64,000 bases of DNA from Streptomyces sp. H27-C3 (GCF_030063415.1 NZ_JASITA010000040.1:1-64000), one strand, 5' to 3'. Shown: positions 7,748 through 16,154, counted from the stretch's first letter. The notes: generated by a model not told the origin, from the letters alone. Numbers and translations: made by a program.

Positions 7748-9253
7748 ATGCCCCGCACCCGCGCCAGCGCGACCAACCTGTTCGTCCCCCGCAAGGCATC
7801 ACGCGCCGAGCAGCGGGCCGCCCGCGCCGGTTTCACCGAGGCCCGCCGCCAAGCCCGCCGCGCCGGAGCCCCGCCCAAGCACCGGGCCGCGAAGAAGCTC
7901 GACCCGGAAATGCAGCCGACCTACCCGCCGTCCGGACGCCCCGGGGCCTCCTCGGCTCGGGGCGGCAAGCTCAGCCTCCCCGCCCATCGCATGACCACAG
8001 CCACCGTGAGTGGCGCCTATCCGTTTCTCGCAGAAGGCGGCCTGGGCGCGGAGGGGATCTTCATCGGACGGGACGTCCACGCGGAGGCTGCGTTCTGCTA
8101 CGACCCGTTCTCGCTGTACAGCAGCGGGCGGATCGAGGGCTTCACGAATCCGAACGCCGTCCTGGCCGGGATCATCGGCATGGGGAAGTCTGCGCTGGCC
8201 AAGTCGATTGCCACCCGGGCGATTGCCCATGGCTACCGGGTCTACGTTCCCTGCGATCCCAAGGGAGAGTGGACGGCCGTCGCGCAGGCCCTCGGCGGCT
8301 ACAGCATCGCGCTGGGTCCGGGCCTCCCGGGCAGGCTGAACCCACTGGATGCTCCGGCCCGGCCCGCTTCGGTGAGCGAGGGTGACTGGTCGACCGAGGT
8401 CCGAAAGCGCCGCCTCCTTCTCCTGGCGGGCCTGGCGCGCACCGTGCTGAAGCGCGATCTCCTGCCGATGGAGCACACCGCTCTGGACCTCGCACTCGAC
8501 CTGGTCGTCGCCGAGGCCGACGCCAGCGGCACGGTGCCGCTGCTCGGCCAGATCGCGCACGCCCTCGGCTCACCCGAGCGCCTTGACCGAGCCCTCGGCG
8601 ACCAGGCTGGACGCATGGGGCCCGCTGCGCAGGACCTCGCCCACGCCCTTCGTCGCCTGGTGCACGGCGACCTGAGCGGCATGTTCGACGCCCCCTCGAC
8701 GGTGGCCTTCGACCCGACCACCCCGATGCTGTCCATCGATCTCTCCCGTCTCGGCGGCTCCGGGGACGACACGGCCTTGGTGCTGGCGATGACCTGCGCC
8801 TCTGCGTGGATGGAGTCCGCCCTCGCCGACCCGGACGGCGGCAGGCGCTGGGTGATCTACGACGAGGCGTGGCGTGTGATGCGGCACGTCGGCTTGCTGG
8901 AGCGCATGCAGTCGCAGTGGAAGCTCTCTCGCGGGCTTGGCATCGCGAACCTGATGGTCATCCACCGTCTCAGCGATCTGCTCAGCGCAGGCGATGTTGG
9001 CTCGCGCGGCCGAGTGCTGGCCGAGGGCCTGCTGGCCGACTGCTCCACCCGCATCATCTACCGCCAGGAACCCGATCAGCTCGCCGCCGCTGCGTCCCTG
9101 CTCGGCCTGACCGGCGTCGAGACCCAGGCGGTGTCCGCCCTGACCAAGGGCCGGGGCCTGTGGAAGGTTGCGGGCCGGTCCTTCATCACCCAGCACATCC
9201 TGCACCCGGCCGAGCGAGAGCTGTTCGACACCGACGCTCGAATGTCGGCCTAG
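7748..9253 (+). CDS. VirB4-like T4SS ATPase
   Basis: A 501-residue P-loop ATPase that would power assembly or substrate movement in the secretion channel. A basic N-terminus (1-50, Arg/Ala/Lys-rich) precedes the nucleotide-binding core. Walker A is GIIGMGKSA (141-149) and Walker B is WVIYDEAW (about 368-375), followed by a conserved HR-S motif region (VIHRLSDL) and an arginine-bearing C-terminal part, the order seen in VirB4/TraC/ConE ATPases. No membrane segment. ATG 7748 has an upstream CTGGAGAAA ribosome binding site. Last of the recognisable channel genes in this block. Confidence 0.85.
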   Translation: MPRTRASATNLFVPRKASRAEQRAARAGFTEARRQARRAGAPPKHRAAKKLDPEMQPTYPPSGRPGASSARGGKLSLPAHRMTTATVSGAYPFLAEGGLGAEGIFIGRDVHAEAAFCYDPFSLYSSGRIEGFTNPNAVLAGIIGMGKSALAKSIATRAIAHGYRVYVPCDPKGEWTAVAQALGGYSIALGPGLPGRLNPLDAPARPASVSEGDWSTEVRKRRLLLLAGLARTVLKRDLLPMEHTALDLALDLVVAEADASGTVPLLGQIAHALGSPERLDRALGDQAGRMGPAAQDLAHALRRLVHGDLSGMFDAPSTVAFDPTTPMLSIDLSRLGGSGDDTALVLAMTCASAWMESALADPDGGRRWVIYDEAWRVMRHVGLLERMQSQWKLSRGLGIANLMVIHRLSDLLSAGDVGSRGRVLAEGLLADCSTRIIYRQEPDQLAAAASLLGLTGVETQAVSALTKGRGLWKVAGRSFITQHILHPAERELFDTDARMSA

Positions 9254-9286
9254 CTCAACTAGCCCTCAAATCATAGGAGTTACACC

Positions 9287-9757
9287 GTGAATCCAACCGT
9301 AGCGCGGCCAGACCACCGAGTCCATGGAGGAGGCGCCCCCTCGGGCCCGAGTCCACGCACCGTCGCACTGGCCGACGACGGGATCGACCGCCTCGCCTCC
9401 GCCCGTCCCGAGGAATTCGCCGAGCTGTTCTGCGAGGCGCTCACGGACGACTTCGGCGCAGTGGCTCGGCTGCACCAGATGCTCGAAACCGCCTCCGAAT
9501 GGTGCCTCACCCACGAAGCCCGTGGCAGCGCCTCCGAGTTGGGTGCCCTGGCCGACCGCCTGACCGATCTCGGCGAGGAGTTGCACCTTGTGGGGGAGGG
9601 CCTGGGTCACGAGATCCACTTCCACTCGCACCGAACGGCAGCAGCCGCTCGTATCTCCCCGGCGGTGTCCGTCAGCGGGCCTTCCGTCGGTCAGCAGAAG
9701 CAGGCTCCTGCTCCCATTCCACCTTCCACCGTCCGCTCACTGCCGCATTCGCGGTGA
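9287..9757 (+). CDS. uncharacterised protein with element C-terminal tail
   Basis: A 156-residue protein starting at GTG 9287 (AGGAGT ribosome binding site). The helical core (about 30-110) is unrecognised. From about residue 118 it changes to the tail shared by 14 proteins of this element: AAAARISPA, a Pro/Ser/Val/Gln stretch, then the end PHSR. First of the tailed proteins, immediately after the VirB4-like ATPase. Function unknown. Confidence 0.7.
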   Translation: MNPTVARPDHRVHGGGAPSGPSPRTVALADDGIDRLASARPEEFAELFCEALTDDFGAVARLHQMLETASEWCLTHEARGSASELGALADRLTDLGEELHLVGEGLGHEIHFHSHRTAAAARISPAVSVSGPSVGQQKQAPAPIPPSTVRSLPHSR

Positions 9758-9785
9758 GCAGAGGCGCAAAAACAAAGGATCCATC

Positions 9786-10475
9786 GTGCCCGATTCCCGC
9801 GCCCCCTATGAAGAGCCGCCAGCGCCGACAGCCGATCACCTGGCGTGGCGGCAGCATGTTCCGTCGCTGGCTTCCGCCGCCGCCGGCATCAGGCAGGCGT
9901 CCGACGCCTGGGACGCAATCTCGGACTCCTTCTGCGGAACCGACAACTGGCCCATCGACGAGAAGGGCTACGCGGACGGCAAAGTGAAACGTGACGCCGA
10001 GGCGTGGGCGCACGTCGAGGTCTTCCTCGACCACGGCCCCGAGGTACTGGCCGGTGTCCGCGCCGCCGCCAGCGGTCCCGACTACGTCGAGGGGCCGATC
10101 AGCGAGGACCTTCGGCGGCTGCGCGGAATAGACACCTCTCTGGATCGAGCAGCCAAGATCCGGCAGGAGTGGGATGAGGTCCTGGTCCTCATGGACGCCT
10201 CCCAACCCGGTTCGCGAGCGATGTACGCGAGCCAGGCGGAGGAGATCCGCAACTCCGAAGGCTGGCACTACGCGGACGAGTTGTCCTACCAAGGCCCGGC
10301 GCTCGCGCGGGCTGGCGACTACTTGGCCAGCCGCGCAGACCTAGAGCAACCTTCACAGACCGAACGCGCCCATGCGGCCCTCGCACGGTCCACGGCAGGC
10401 AGCCGCAGGGCCCCACCCGCTTCGCCTCCTGCACCGCCTGCGGCGATGCCGACGGCCCTGCGCCGTTCCCGCTGA
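9786..10475 (+). CDS. uncharacterised acidic helical protein with element tail
   Basis: A 229-residue protein from GTG 9786. The body is acidic and helix-rich, with no recognised domain. The last 34 residues are a clear example of the shared tail: HAALARS, then a Pro/Ala-rich run, ending LRRSR. About 28 bp separate it from the previous gene. Function unknown; the tail groups it with the putative cargo proteins. Confidence 0.7.
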   Translation: MPDSRAPYEEPPAPTADHLAWRQHVPSLASAAAGIRQASDAWDAISDSFCGTDNWPIDEKGYADGKVKRDAEAWAHVEVFLDHGPEVLAGVRAAASGPDYVEGPISEDLRRLRGIDTSLDRAAKIRQEWDEVLVLMDASQPGSRAMYASQAEEIRNSEGWHYADELSYQGPALARAGDYLASRADLEQPSQTERAHAALARSTAGSRRAPPASPPAPPAAMPTALRRSR

Positions 10476-10490
10476 CGCCTCTAGCACCGA

Positions 10491-10532
10491 ATCTCGGCGG
10501 TGCCAAACCGGTCCCTCGCCGGATCCTCATGG
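10491..10532 (+). promoter_or_regulatory. recurrent intergenic motif, copy 1
   Basis: Contains TCGGCGG, GCCAAACCG and CGGATCCTCAT in the same order and nearly the same spacing as better-matched copies at 13177 and 20740. All three lie in intergenic gaps 35-80 bp before a start codon, which suggests a regulator site or an RNA element. Confidence 0.4.
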
Positions 10533-10610
10533 AACGCCGCTACCCCGTCGCCCCAGCGCCTGCGGCTCGCGTCGTCGGCTGCTGGGGCACCCCGGCAACG
10601 GAGAAGCACC

Positions 10611-11192
10611 ATGCACCCCGACCAGTCCCTGGCCCCCCTCCAACGGGAGGGCACAGCCGTCACCGCGCACACCAGTACGCCTCTTCCCCTGCACTCGACT
10701 GCCAGCGCCCCGGAACGGGAGCACGGGTACGGACACCTGACCGTTCCCCTTCGACAGCGTGGCCTGGAGTGCACCGTCGAGTACGGCCTCAGCGACTACA
10801 TCGTCCACGTCGCGATCCCTGACGGTAGTTCGTTGATCATCTCGCCACCCCAGGAACCGCCGACCGACCATCCACCCGGACAACCCGAGAGCTGGCTGGT
10901 GACCCGCGGGCATCCCGACGACGACACCGTCCACGAAGTGATCTACGACTCGGAGCCAGACGGTCCCCACGCCCGGCACGGCGGCAGTGTCCCGAAGCTG
11001 CTCGCCGCCGTCCACGCGCGTCTTGATCAGCTCGGCGTGCCTCCACTCCCGGGCTCTGCCTCGCCGCGCGTGGCTGCTGCTCGCGCGCTCTCGCCGACCT
11101 CTCAGCTCACGGCTCCAGCACAACTGCCAGCGGCTTCGGCCGTGTGCCCCGCTTCGCCGCCCGCCCGTCAGCCATACATGCCCGGTCGCTGA
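10611..11192 (+). CDS. DUF317-like single-domain protein with element tail
   Basis: A 193-residue protein from ATG 10611 (GGAGAA ribosome binding site). Residues about 40-145 form an alpha/beta domain (SDYIVHVAIPDG, then WLVTRGHP, VHEVIYDSEP) whose strand pattern recalls the DUF317 domains seen later in the element, although the match is weak. The tail starts VAAARALSP at about 154 and ends YMPGR. DUF317 proteins are common on Streptomyces mobile elements; no function is known. Confidence 0.6.
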   Translation: MHPDQSLAPLQREGTAVTAHTSTPLPLHSTASAPEREHGYGHLTVPLRQRGLECTVEYGLSDYIVHVAIPDGSSLIISPPQEPPTDHPPGQPESWLVTRGHPDDDTVHEVIYDSEPDGPHARHGGSVPKLLAAVHARLDQLGVPPLPGSASPRVAAARALSPTSQLTAPAQLPAASAVCPASPPARQPYMPGR

Positions 11193-11216
11193 CCGCTTCC
11201 CGACTCGGAGTCCGCC

Positions 11217-11465
11217 ATGTCCCGCACCAACAGAACCATCACGGCCCTCAACCGCCCCAACCCTCGAGCTTCCACCGGATGGATCTGCCATGCCCACCCA
11301 CGACGACTCGCTCCCCGACATCGCAGTCGGCCGCCACCCCGACTACGGCATCGTCGCTGCGAACCCGAAGCAACTCGCGGCCAGCACATGGATGTTGAAG
11401 GGCTTCGACTTTCACCCCGTCCCAGACCAGCCGTCGCTGTACGCACTGGCCGACCAACAGCGTGA
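11217..11465 (+). other. possible leader ORF overlapping the next gene
   Basis: ATG 11217 has a good ribosome binding site (CGGAG, 6 nt spacing) but is in a different frame from the real gene starting at 11290 and overlaps it by about 175 nt. Its start (MSRTNRTITALNRP) is Arg/Asn-rich, like the other short upstream ORFs of this element. Only the initial part could be meaningful; the rest is an out-of-frame reading of the next gene. Confidence 0.25.
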
Positions 11466-12060
11466 CGGACAGGGCCGCGCCACCCGGGCCGTCGCGCTGC
11501 TACGCAATGCCGGCTACCAGGTCGACGTGGACGCCGCGTTCGACCCCTCGCTCGCCGCCGGCCCGGCTCTCGCCCGTGATCGCCCTCCGCGCATAGATCC
11601 CGACGTCGCGTTCGCCGAGCATCCGCGGCTCGGCATCGTCGCCGCCACCAGCGACTACTCCTCCGCCCTCGGCGGCCGACTCATCCTGGAGGAACACGGC
11701 TGGCGGCTGAACCCGGACCTGGATATCTACACGCTGCCCATCACCGCCGACCGCAGCGAGGCCCTGGGAAAGATCGCCAGCGCCACGGTGTCGATGCACC
11801 GATCCGATCTCCAGGTGGCGGTACAGCCCCGTCTCGCCCAGGACGTAGCAGCGCGCCGCCCTCCTGCAGCCGCAACGGCCGCGCGCCACGAGCGCAACCA
11901 GGGCGCCACCACACACAAGTTCCCCATCAGCGCCGCCGCGCTGGCCGCCAGCCCAGCCCGCGCCGGCCTCCCGGGCAAGGCGCCTGTCCCTGCTCCCACC
12001 GCCTCCGCTCCGGCGGCCCGGCCGGTCGACCCGCGCATCGCGTTCTCCCGCAACCGCTGA
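11290..12060 (+). CDS. duplicated-domain protein with element tail
   Basis: A 256-residue protein containing two copies of an approximately 75-residue domain. Copy 1 has HPDYGIVAAN near residue 17 and continues to a QVDV strand (about 77). Copy 2 has HPRLGIVAAT near 109 and ends at QVAV (about 178). Each has the order HPxxGIVAA, a Gly-aromatic segment, Pro, Tyr-x-Leu, an Arg-led helix, then QVxV. The domain is unknown to me. The tail (about 215-256) starts AAALAASPA and ends AFSRNR. ATG 11290 was chosen because the family repeat begins just after it. Confidence 0.7.
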   Translation: MPTHDDSLPDIAVGRHPDYGIVAANPKQLAASTWMLKGFDFHPVPDQPSLYALADQQRDGQGRATRAVALLRNAGYQVDVDAAFDPSLAAGPALARDRPPRIDPDVAFAEHPRLGIVAATSDYSSALGGRLILEEHGWRLNPDLDIYTLPITADRSEALGKIASATVSMHRSDLQVAVQPRLAQDVAARRPPAAATAARHERNQGATTHKFPISAAALAASPARAGLPGKAPVPAPTASAPAARPVDPRIAFSRNR

Positions 12061-12086
12061 CCCAACTCCTGTAAGGAGCAGTTCCC

Positions 12087-12584
12087 ATGGCCGTGAAGAC
12101 CATCTGGCAGATCACCCACTCCTGCGGCCACCAAGCCGAGCGCGACCTCTCCGACCGGGCAGCCGACCGTCGCGCGGGCTTCGCCGAATGGCTCACCAAG
12201 CAGGAATGCACCGCTTGCTGGCGGGCCGCCAAAGAGGGCGACGAGGAGGACAAGGCCGCCTGGCTGGAGGCCAAGCGGGCCGAAGAACAGGCCGAATCCG
12301 AAGCCTGGTCCAAGCAGTACCGGATGCCTCCGCTGGAGGGGACCGAGCGAGCTGTCGCCTGGGGTGTGCGCTGTCGTCACCAGGTCCTTGCTGCTGCCTA
12401 CACCGCCCTGGTCCTCGAAGCCGAGACCGGCGAGACGGAGTGGCAGGAGGTCGAGGAGGCCGCTCGCACCATCACCCGTGCCGGGTGGTGGCTTGACCAG
12501 CGCTCCTCCGAGCCCGACGACCTCGCCGAACTGCTCCAGGCAGCCACCGAAGCCGACCGGCCGACCGAAAACCCCCACTTCTGA
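12087..12584 (+). CDS. small zinc-ribbon-like protein
   Basis: A 165-residue acidic protein from ATG 12087 (TAAGGAG ribosome binding site). An N-terminal CGH...CTAC arrangement (SCGHQAERD, then QECTACW) could bind zinc. A long Glu/Ala-rich charged helix follows, then a second helical part. It lacks the shared tail. Function unknown. A hairpin terminator lies 4 bp after its stop. Confidence 0.7.
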   Translation: MAVKTIWQITHSCGHQAERDLSDRAADRRAGFAEWLTKQECTACWRAAKEGDEEDKAAWLEAKRAEEQAESEAWSKQYRMPPLEGTERAVAWGVRCRHQVLAAAYTALVLEAETGETEWQEVEEAARTITRAGWWLDQRSSEPDDLAELLQAATEADRPTENPHF

Positions 12585-12588
12585 CCGC

Positions 12589-12616
12589 CCGGTGCCCCGC
12601 CTCAGCGGGGCACCGG
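12589..12616 (+). terminator. hairpin terminator within the gene train
   Basis: A perfect 12-bp stem (12589-12600 with 12605-12616) and a 4-nt loop directly after the zinc-ribbon-like gene. There is no T-run, as usual in Streptomyces. It may separate two transcription units inside the long + strand block. Confidence 0.65.
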
Positions 12617-12645
12617 CTCCCCCTGCCAACGACCTGGATACCCCA

Positions 12646-13155
12646 ATGCCCGAGTACCCCCTGCGCTGCGATGTGCGGCGCACCGAGAGCACCACAGACC
12701 TCCTCGGCCGCCTCCACGGCAGCGAGCCAGGCTTCGCCCCCTACCTGCTCACCGCCTGGTCCCCGGAACTGACCGCCCAGGAGACCGTCGTCCTACCGCA
12801 CCTGGCGCTGCTGCTCGATGAATCGGTCGCGCTGCGGAAACCGCGGACCGGTCACACCGCTTCCCGGCGGCTCACCTGGCACTGCGCCATCCGCAACACC
12901 ACCGACGTGGAACTCGACGACGAAGACTGGTTCGAGCTGACGCGCGAGGTTCTCGACGCCACAGGCATAGAGCCGGACGCCGATCCGGCGGCCTGCCGCT
13001 GGGTGGCCATGCGCAACCAGACCAGCGGGCTCGACATCGTCGCGACCGTCATCCGCCAGGACGGCCGCTGGGCCCGGTTGCACAACGACGCCTACTTCGC
13101 CCGCGCCGCCTGCGCGAACTTCACTTACGACCACGGCCTCGACGCAACGGGGTGA
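12646..13155 (+). CDS. relaxase-family protein with destroyed active site (short paralogue)
   Basis: A 169-residue protein that aligns with the N-terminal domain of the element's true relaxase (29847-31619). It has TWHCAIR for VWHCSVR, ACRWVAMRN for GCRWVAVRH, and DIVATVIR for HILATMVR. The three catalytic/metal-binding histidines of the relaxase (H128, H132, H134) are replaced by Asn124, Gly128 and Asp130, so it cannot act as a nickase. It ends after the domain and has no tail. It may bind DNA or regulate the relaxosome (inference). Confidence 0.7.
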   Translation: MPEYPLRCDVRRTESTTDLLGRLHGSEPGFAPYLLTAWSPELTAQETVVLPHLALLLDESVALRKPRTGHTASRRLTWHCAIRNTTDVELDDEDWFELTREVLDATGIEPDADPAACRWVAMRNQTSGLDIVATVIRQDGRWARLHNDAYFARAACANFTYDHGLDATG

Positions 13156-13176
13156 GCGGCGGCGTCTACCAGTGAT

Positions 13177-13216
13177 CTCCGGCCGCGCCAAATCGCGGAT
13201 CCTGCGGATCCTCTCT
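13177..13216 (+). promoter_or_regulatory. recurrent intergenic motif, copy 2
   Basis: CTCCGGCCG, CCAAATCGCGGATCCT and GCGGATCCTCT in a 117-bp gap before the pseudo-relaxase gene. It closely matches the copy at 20740. A small hairpin follows (GCCCG, 4-nt loop, CGGGC near 13224-13237). Regulator site or RNA element; role unknown. Confidence 0.45.
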
Positions 13217-13271
13217 CCTGACAGCCCGAAGACCGGGCTCCTGTTCGCCACTCCCCTTCGAGGTAGACGCC

Positions 13272-14549
13272 GTGATCGCCCACCTGCAGCGCGCCAGCAA
13301 CACCGCCGGCCTGCTCTCGTACCTGTACGGGCCGGGCGAACGCGGTAACCACACCAGCCCCCGGCTGGTCGCAGGCGACGGCCACGGAGCCCCGATCGAC
13401 CCGCTCACCGAGGCTGGCTCGCTGCCCTACTTGGCCCGCGCCCTCGACGCTCCCGTCGAACGCCTCGGGACCCGAGCACCCGAACGGCCGGTATGGATCT
13501 GCTCGGTCCGCTCCGATCCTCGCCGACCGGACCTCACCGACTCGCAGTGGGCCACGGTCGCCCGCCGCCTCGTAGCCGTCACCGGCATCGCCCCAGAAGG
13601 CGATCCGGACGCCTGCCGGTGGATCGCCCTGCGCAACCAGCCCCGGCAGGTGCACGTCGTGGCCACCCTCGCTCGTGAGGACGGCAGCCTCCACAACGCC
13701 TACCGCGACGCCTTCCGCCTCCAAACCGAGTGCCATCGCCTCGCCGCCGAGCTGGGCCACCTGCCCACCACTCCACGCCCGACACCCCGCGCCCAGGAGA
13801 CCCACGTGCCTGCCCCCTCCATCACCATCACCGCCGAGCCCAGCGGCAGCGTCTCGGCGAAGGGCGCCAGCGACGACCTCTCCGCCACACTCCTCAAGCA
13901 CGCCGGTTTCCAGCAGATCGAGGACTGGTACGGCCGACGCCATCGGCTGCCCACCACCACCCCGGCCTCTGATCGCGCAGCCATCGCCACCCACGCGGCC
14001 GAGATGCTCAGCGCCGCCCGCTACGGCGTCGACCTCGCCCCCTCCCTAGACACCGCCCGGACGGCCACCCCGGCAAACCCGCTCGGGCCCTACACCGCCG
14101 GAGCGGAACTGCTCCAACTCACCGACCAGATCAGGTCTGCCGAGAACGGTGAGGAGCTTCGACGAGCGGTCGACCACCTCCTACATCCCGAACACGGCGC
14201 ACTGGAGCGCGTCCGCGAAGCGCTGGAGGCGGCGAGTGAACAGATCACAGACCTCGACGACGAGGCGTACCAGCTCGCCGACCGGTTCGGCTTCGCTGCG
14301 GAGTTCGTCAGCTCAGCACAGTCGGAACTCAGCGACTCGGAGGCCAAGTTGCGCCGTGTCGGCCGCACGCAGCAGCCCCACGCCGAGACACGGACGCACT
14401 CGCCGAGGCTCCCCGACCCCCGAAGCGCCGCTCTCGCTACCTCGCCCGCAGCGGCTAAGGCCAAGGTCTCCTCGACCTTTGGTGCTGGGGCATCGGACGC
14501 CAGCGCAGCCGTACGTCCGTCACAGGCCCCTGGCCCTCGGACGCGGTGA
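13272..14549 (+). CDS. relaxase-like protein with incomplete active site and element tail
   Basis: A 425-residue protein starting at GTG 13272. Residues 1-150 align with the intact relaxase (GLLSYLYGPGERGNHT, VWICSVR, ACRWIALRN, HVVATLARED). Of the three active-site histidines only His128 remains; the others are Asn122 and Gln126. The middle (about 160-370) is unrelated and helical, with a coiled-coil-like region near 290-360. The tail (about 385-425) starts SAALATSPA and ends PGPRTR. A relaxase fold with decayed catalysis plus the tag suggests a helper or decoy carried with the transfer machinery. GAGGTAG serves as ribosome binding site. Confidence 0.75.
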   Translation: MIAHLQRASNTAGLLSYLYGPGERGNHTSPRLVAGDGHGAPIDPLTEAGSLPYLARALDAPVERLGTRAPERPVWICSVRSDPRRPDLTDSQWATVARRLVAVTGIAPEGDPDACRWIALRNQPRQVHVVATLAREDGSLHNAYRDAFRLQTECHRLAAELGHLPTTPRPTPRAQETHVPAPSITITAEPSGSVSAKGASDDLSATLLKHAGFQQIEDWYGRRHRLPTTTPASDRAAIATHAAEMLSAARYGVDLAPSLDTARTATPANPLGPYTAGAELLQLTDQIRSAENGEELRRAVDHLLHPEHGALERVREALEAASEQITDLDDEAYQLADRFGFAAEFVSSAQSELSDSEAKLRRVGRTQQPHAETRTHSPRLPDPRSAALATSPAAAKAKVSSTFGAGASDASAAVRPSQAPGPRTR

Positions 14550-14803
14550 CCCGGATGATCTATCCCCCGGCCACCGGCACCCTCTCCACGCGGAACCTAG
14601 CGATCCGCCCCGGTCCGGAGTACCCGTGGCTGCACCAGGTGACCTGGCTCCGAGACGTCGGAAAGCGCGTCGTACTGTCGCCGGCGGGCAACCTCGACAC
14701 CAGCCGGGTGGGCTTCCTCATCGACACCGCCGACAGCTCCGAAGCGGCCCAGGACTCTCTCTCGTGTCTCGCCGACGCCCTGACCCTGTCGGTCACCCCG
14801 TGA
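14546..14803 (+). CDS. small uncharacterised protein
   Basis: An 85-residue protein whose GTG overlaps the previous stop (GTGA), so it is translationally coupled to the pseudo-relaxase; ATG 14555 is an alternative start. A beta-hairpin-like middle (HQVTWLRDV, KRVVLSPAG) and a C-terminal helix are visible. It has a weak likeness in pattern to the small protein at 17499. No tail. Function unknown. Confidence 0.6.
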   Translation: MTRMIYPPATGTLSTRNLAIRPGPEYPWLHQVTWLRDVGKRVVLSPAGNLDTSRVGFLIDTADSSEAAQDSLSCLADALTLSVTP

Positions 14804-14930
14804 ACCTTCCACCGCCCTCCTCCGCCACAAGACCGGTATACGGACCTGCGTCCGTCCATCCGGGTGGGGAGCACGTCAGCCTCGTGCCCCCACCCAGCCC
14901 GGAAATCCAGCGCACGACCGAGGAGCAACC

Positions 14931-15605
14931 GTGCCCGAGTTCTACCCGAGCATCGGCGAGGCCGTCGGAGCCGCGCTGCAGCACAACATCCGGCTCGCCC
15001 ATGGCAACGAAACGCCGGGCCTCGACAAGCCTCTGCAGATCCGCCACCTGCCCCACCCTTCCTCCGACCCGTACTCCGTCCCCGGGATGATCGCCCGGCT
15101 CACCGAGACCGCGACGCCCAATGAGGTCGCCGAAATCATCGAGGAGGTCAACGGTGCATTGGTCGGGGCTCTCCCGCAGCTGACCGAACTCGTCGCCGCT
15201 GCCGCCGACTGGACCCGCGTCCGCCTGACGTTCGACGACCCGAACCACAACCCCACCTTCGAGACCTGGACGCGGCTGGCCGCCGCCCACGGCATGCTCC
15301 TCGACGTCCAGGAGCAGTTGGAGATCGCCGAGGACAGGATCGCCGCGTGCCCTGCCGAACTCACCGATCCCAGGCACCACGAGATGGTCAACGTCCTGCG
15401 GACCAGGGAGCTGCTCAGCGACGTCCTCGGTGCCGACCCGGTCACTCCGGCCCCGCCGAACGCCGATGGCACTGCGGAAGCGAACCGGCAGCGCGCTGCC
15501 CGTACCTCCTCGCCGAAGGCTGCCACCCAGCGCACGACGTCCCCGGCCAGCTCCGCAGACACCCCGCCGAGCACTCCGCCGCCCCGAGCCCCTCGCACCC
15601 GATAG
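14931..15605 (+). CDS. uncharacterised helical protein with element tail
   Basis: A 224-residue protein from GTG 14931 (GAGGAG ribosome binding site). The all-helical core (about 50-170) has no recognised domain. From about 188 the shared tail begins (RAARTSSPK), runs through Ser/Thr/Pro and ends RAPRTR, nearly the same ending as the pseudo-relaxase. Function unknown. Confidence 0.7.
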   Translation: MPEFYPSIGEAVGAALQHNIRLAHGNETPGLDKPLQIRHLPHPSSDPYSVPGMIARLTETATPNEVAEIIEEVNGALVGALPQLTELVAAAADWTRVRLTFDDPNHNPTFETWTRLAAAHGMLLDVQEQLEIAEDRIAACPAELTDPRHHEMVNVLRTRELLSDVLGADPVTPAPPNADGTAEANRQRAARTSSPKAATQRTTSPASSADTPPSTPPPRAPRTR

Positions 15606-15645
15606 CCCCGACCGCCGACTCCCTTCCTGAACAGGAGCTTCCTCG

Positions 15646-15681
15646 ATGACCAGCAGAAGAGCGCCGCGTGCCCCGCCCCCA
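15646..15681 (+). other. conserved leader peptide start MTSRRAPRAPPP (copy 2)
   Basis: Same twelve-residue start as at 5701 with only silent codon differences. Here an AGGAG ribosome binding site lies 8 nt upstream of ATG 15646. It precedes the coupling-protein gene (ATG 15714) by 68 bp; copy 1 precedes the SCO6880-type gene by 61 bp. Both guard membrane ATPase-system genes of the T4SS. Tandem AGA codons at positions 4-5 could make translation of the leader sensitive to a rare tRNA. Confidence 0.5.
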
Positions 15682-15713
15682 TCACTCGCCTGCGCCCACT
15701 TCCAGGACCCACC

Positions 15714-16154
15714 ATGCCCGCACCGCGTACCAGCGCGCCCTCGACCACCACCGGGTCGGACGCGCTCCTCTCCCTCCTCTTCGGCATACTCGGCATCGCG
15801 CTCGCCTTTGGTTCGCTGGCCTGGCTGAGCGGCAATCTCACCAACTCGCTCTTTGGGAGCGGGTCTTGGGGTCCCTTCAGGGCCACGGATGCGCTGCTTC
15901 ACCCCGATGTGCTGTGGCCGCACCTGAGCACCACCGCCCTGCTGGTCGGCGCGCGGATCATCCCCGGCCTGCTGTCCGTCTGCCTCACCGTCCTCGGCCT
16001 GGTGCTGTGGATGCGACTGCGCGGCGGCCCGAAGAACGGCCTCGCCCGGAAGGCCGACCTCGCCCCGCTGCTGGACAAGGAGATCACCGCCAAGGCCAAG
16101 AGCCTGCGGCCGTCCTTGAGCGGCCGGGAGTGTAAAAGAGGTCGCCCCTGCTGA
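15714..16154 (+). CDS. T4SS coupling protein, N-terminal membrane part (frameshifted)
   Basis: A 146-residue fragment with two TM helices (about 18-45 and 75-105) flanking a short outer loop, then a soluble start (KADLAPLLDKEITAKAKSLRPSL), as in VirD4/TraG-type coupling proteins. The frame then runs into an abnormal Arg/Cys-rich end. The expected continuation (VKEVAPADRGILLGTL) is in the +1 frame, joined near 16128-16138 at GTGTAAAAGAG. The coupling protein is thus split from its ATPase domain unless ribosomes shift frame or the extra base is a sequence error. Confidence 0.7.
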   Translation: MPAPRTSAPSTTTGSDALLSLLFGILGIALAFGSLAWLSGNLTNSLFGSGSWGPFRATDALLHPDVLWPHLSTTALLVGARIIPGLLSVCLTVLGLVLWMRLRGGPKNGLARKADLAPLLDKEITAKAKSLRPSLSGRECKRGRPC

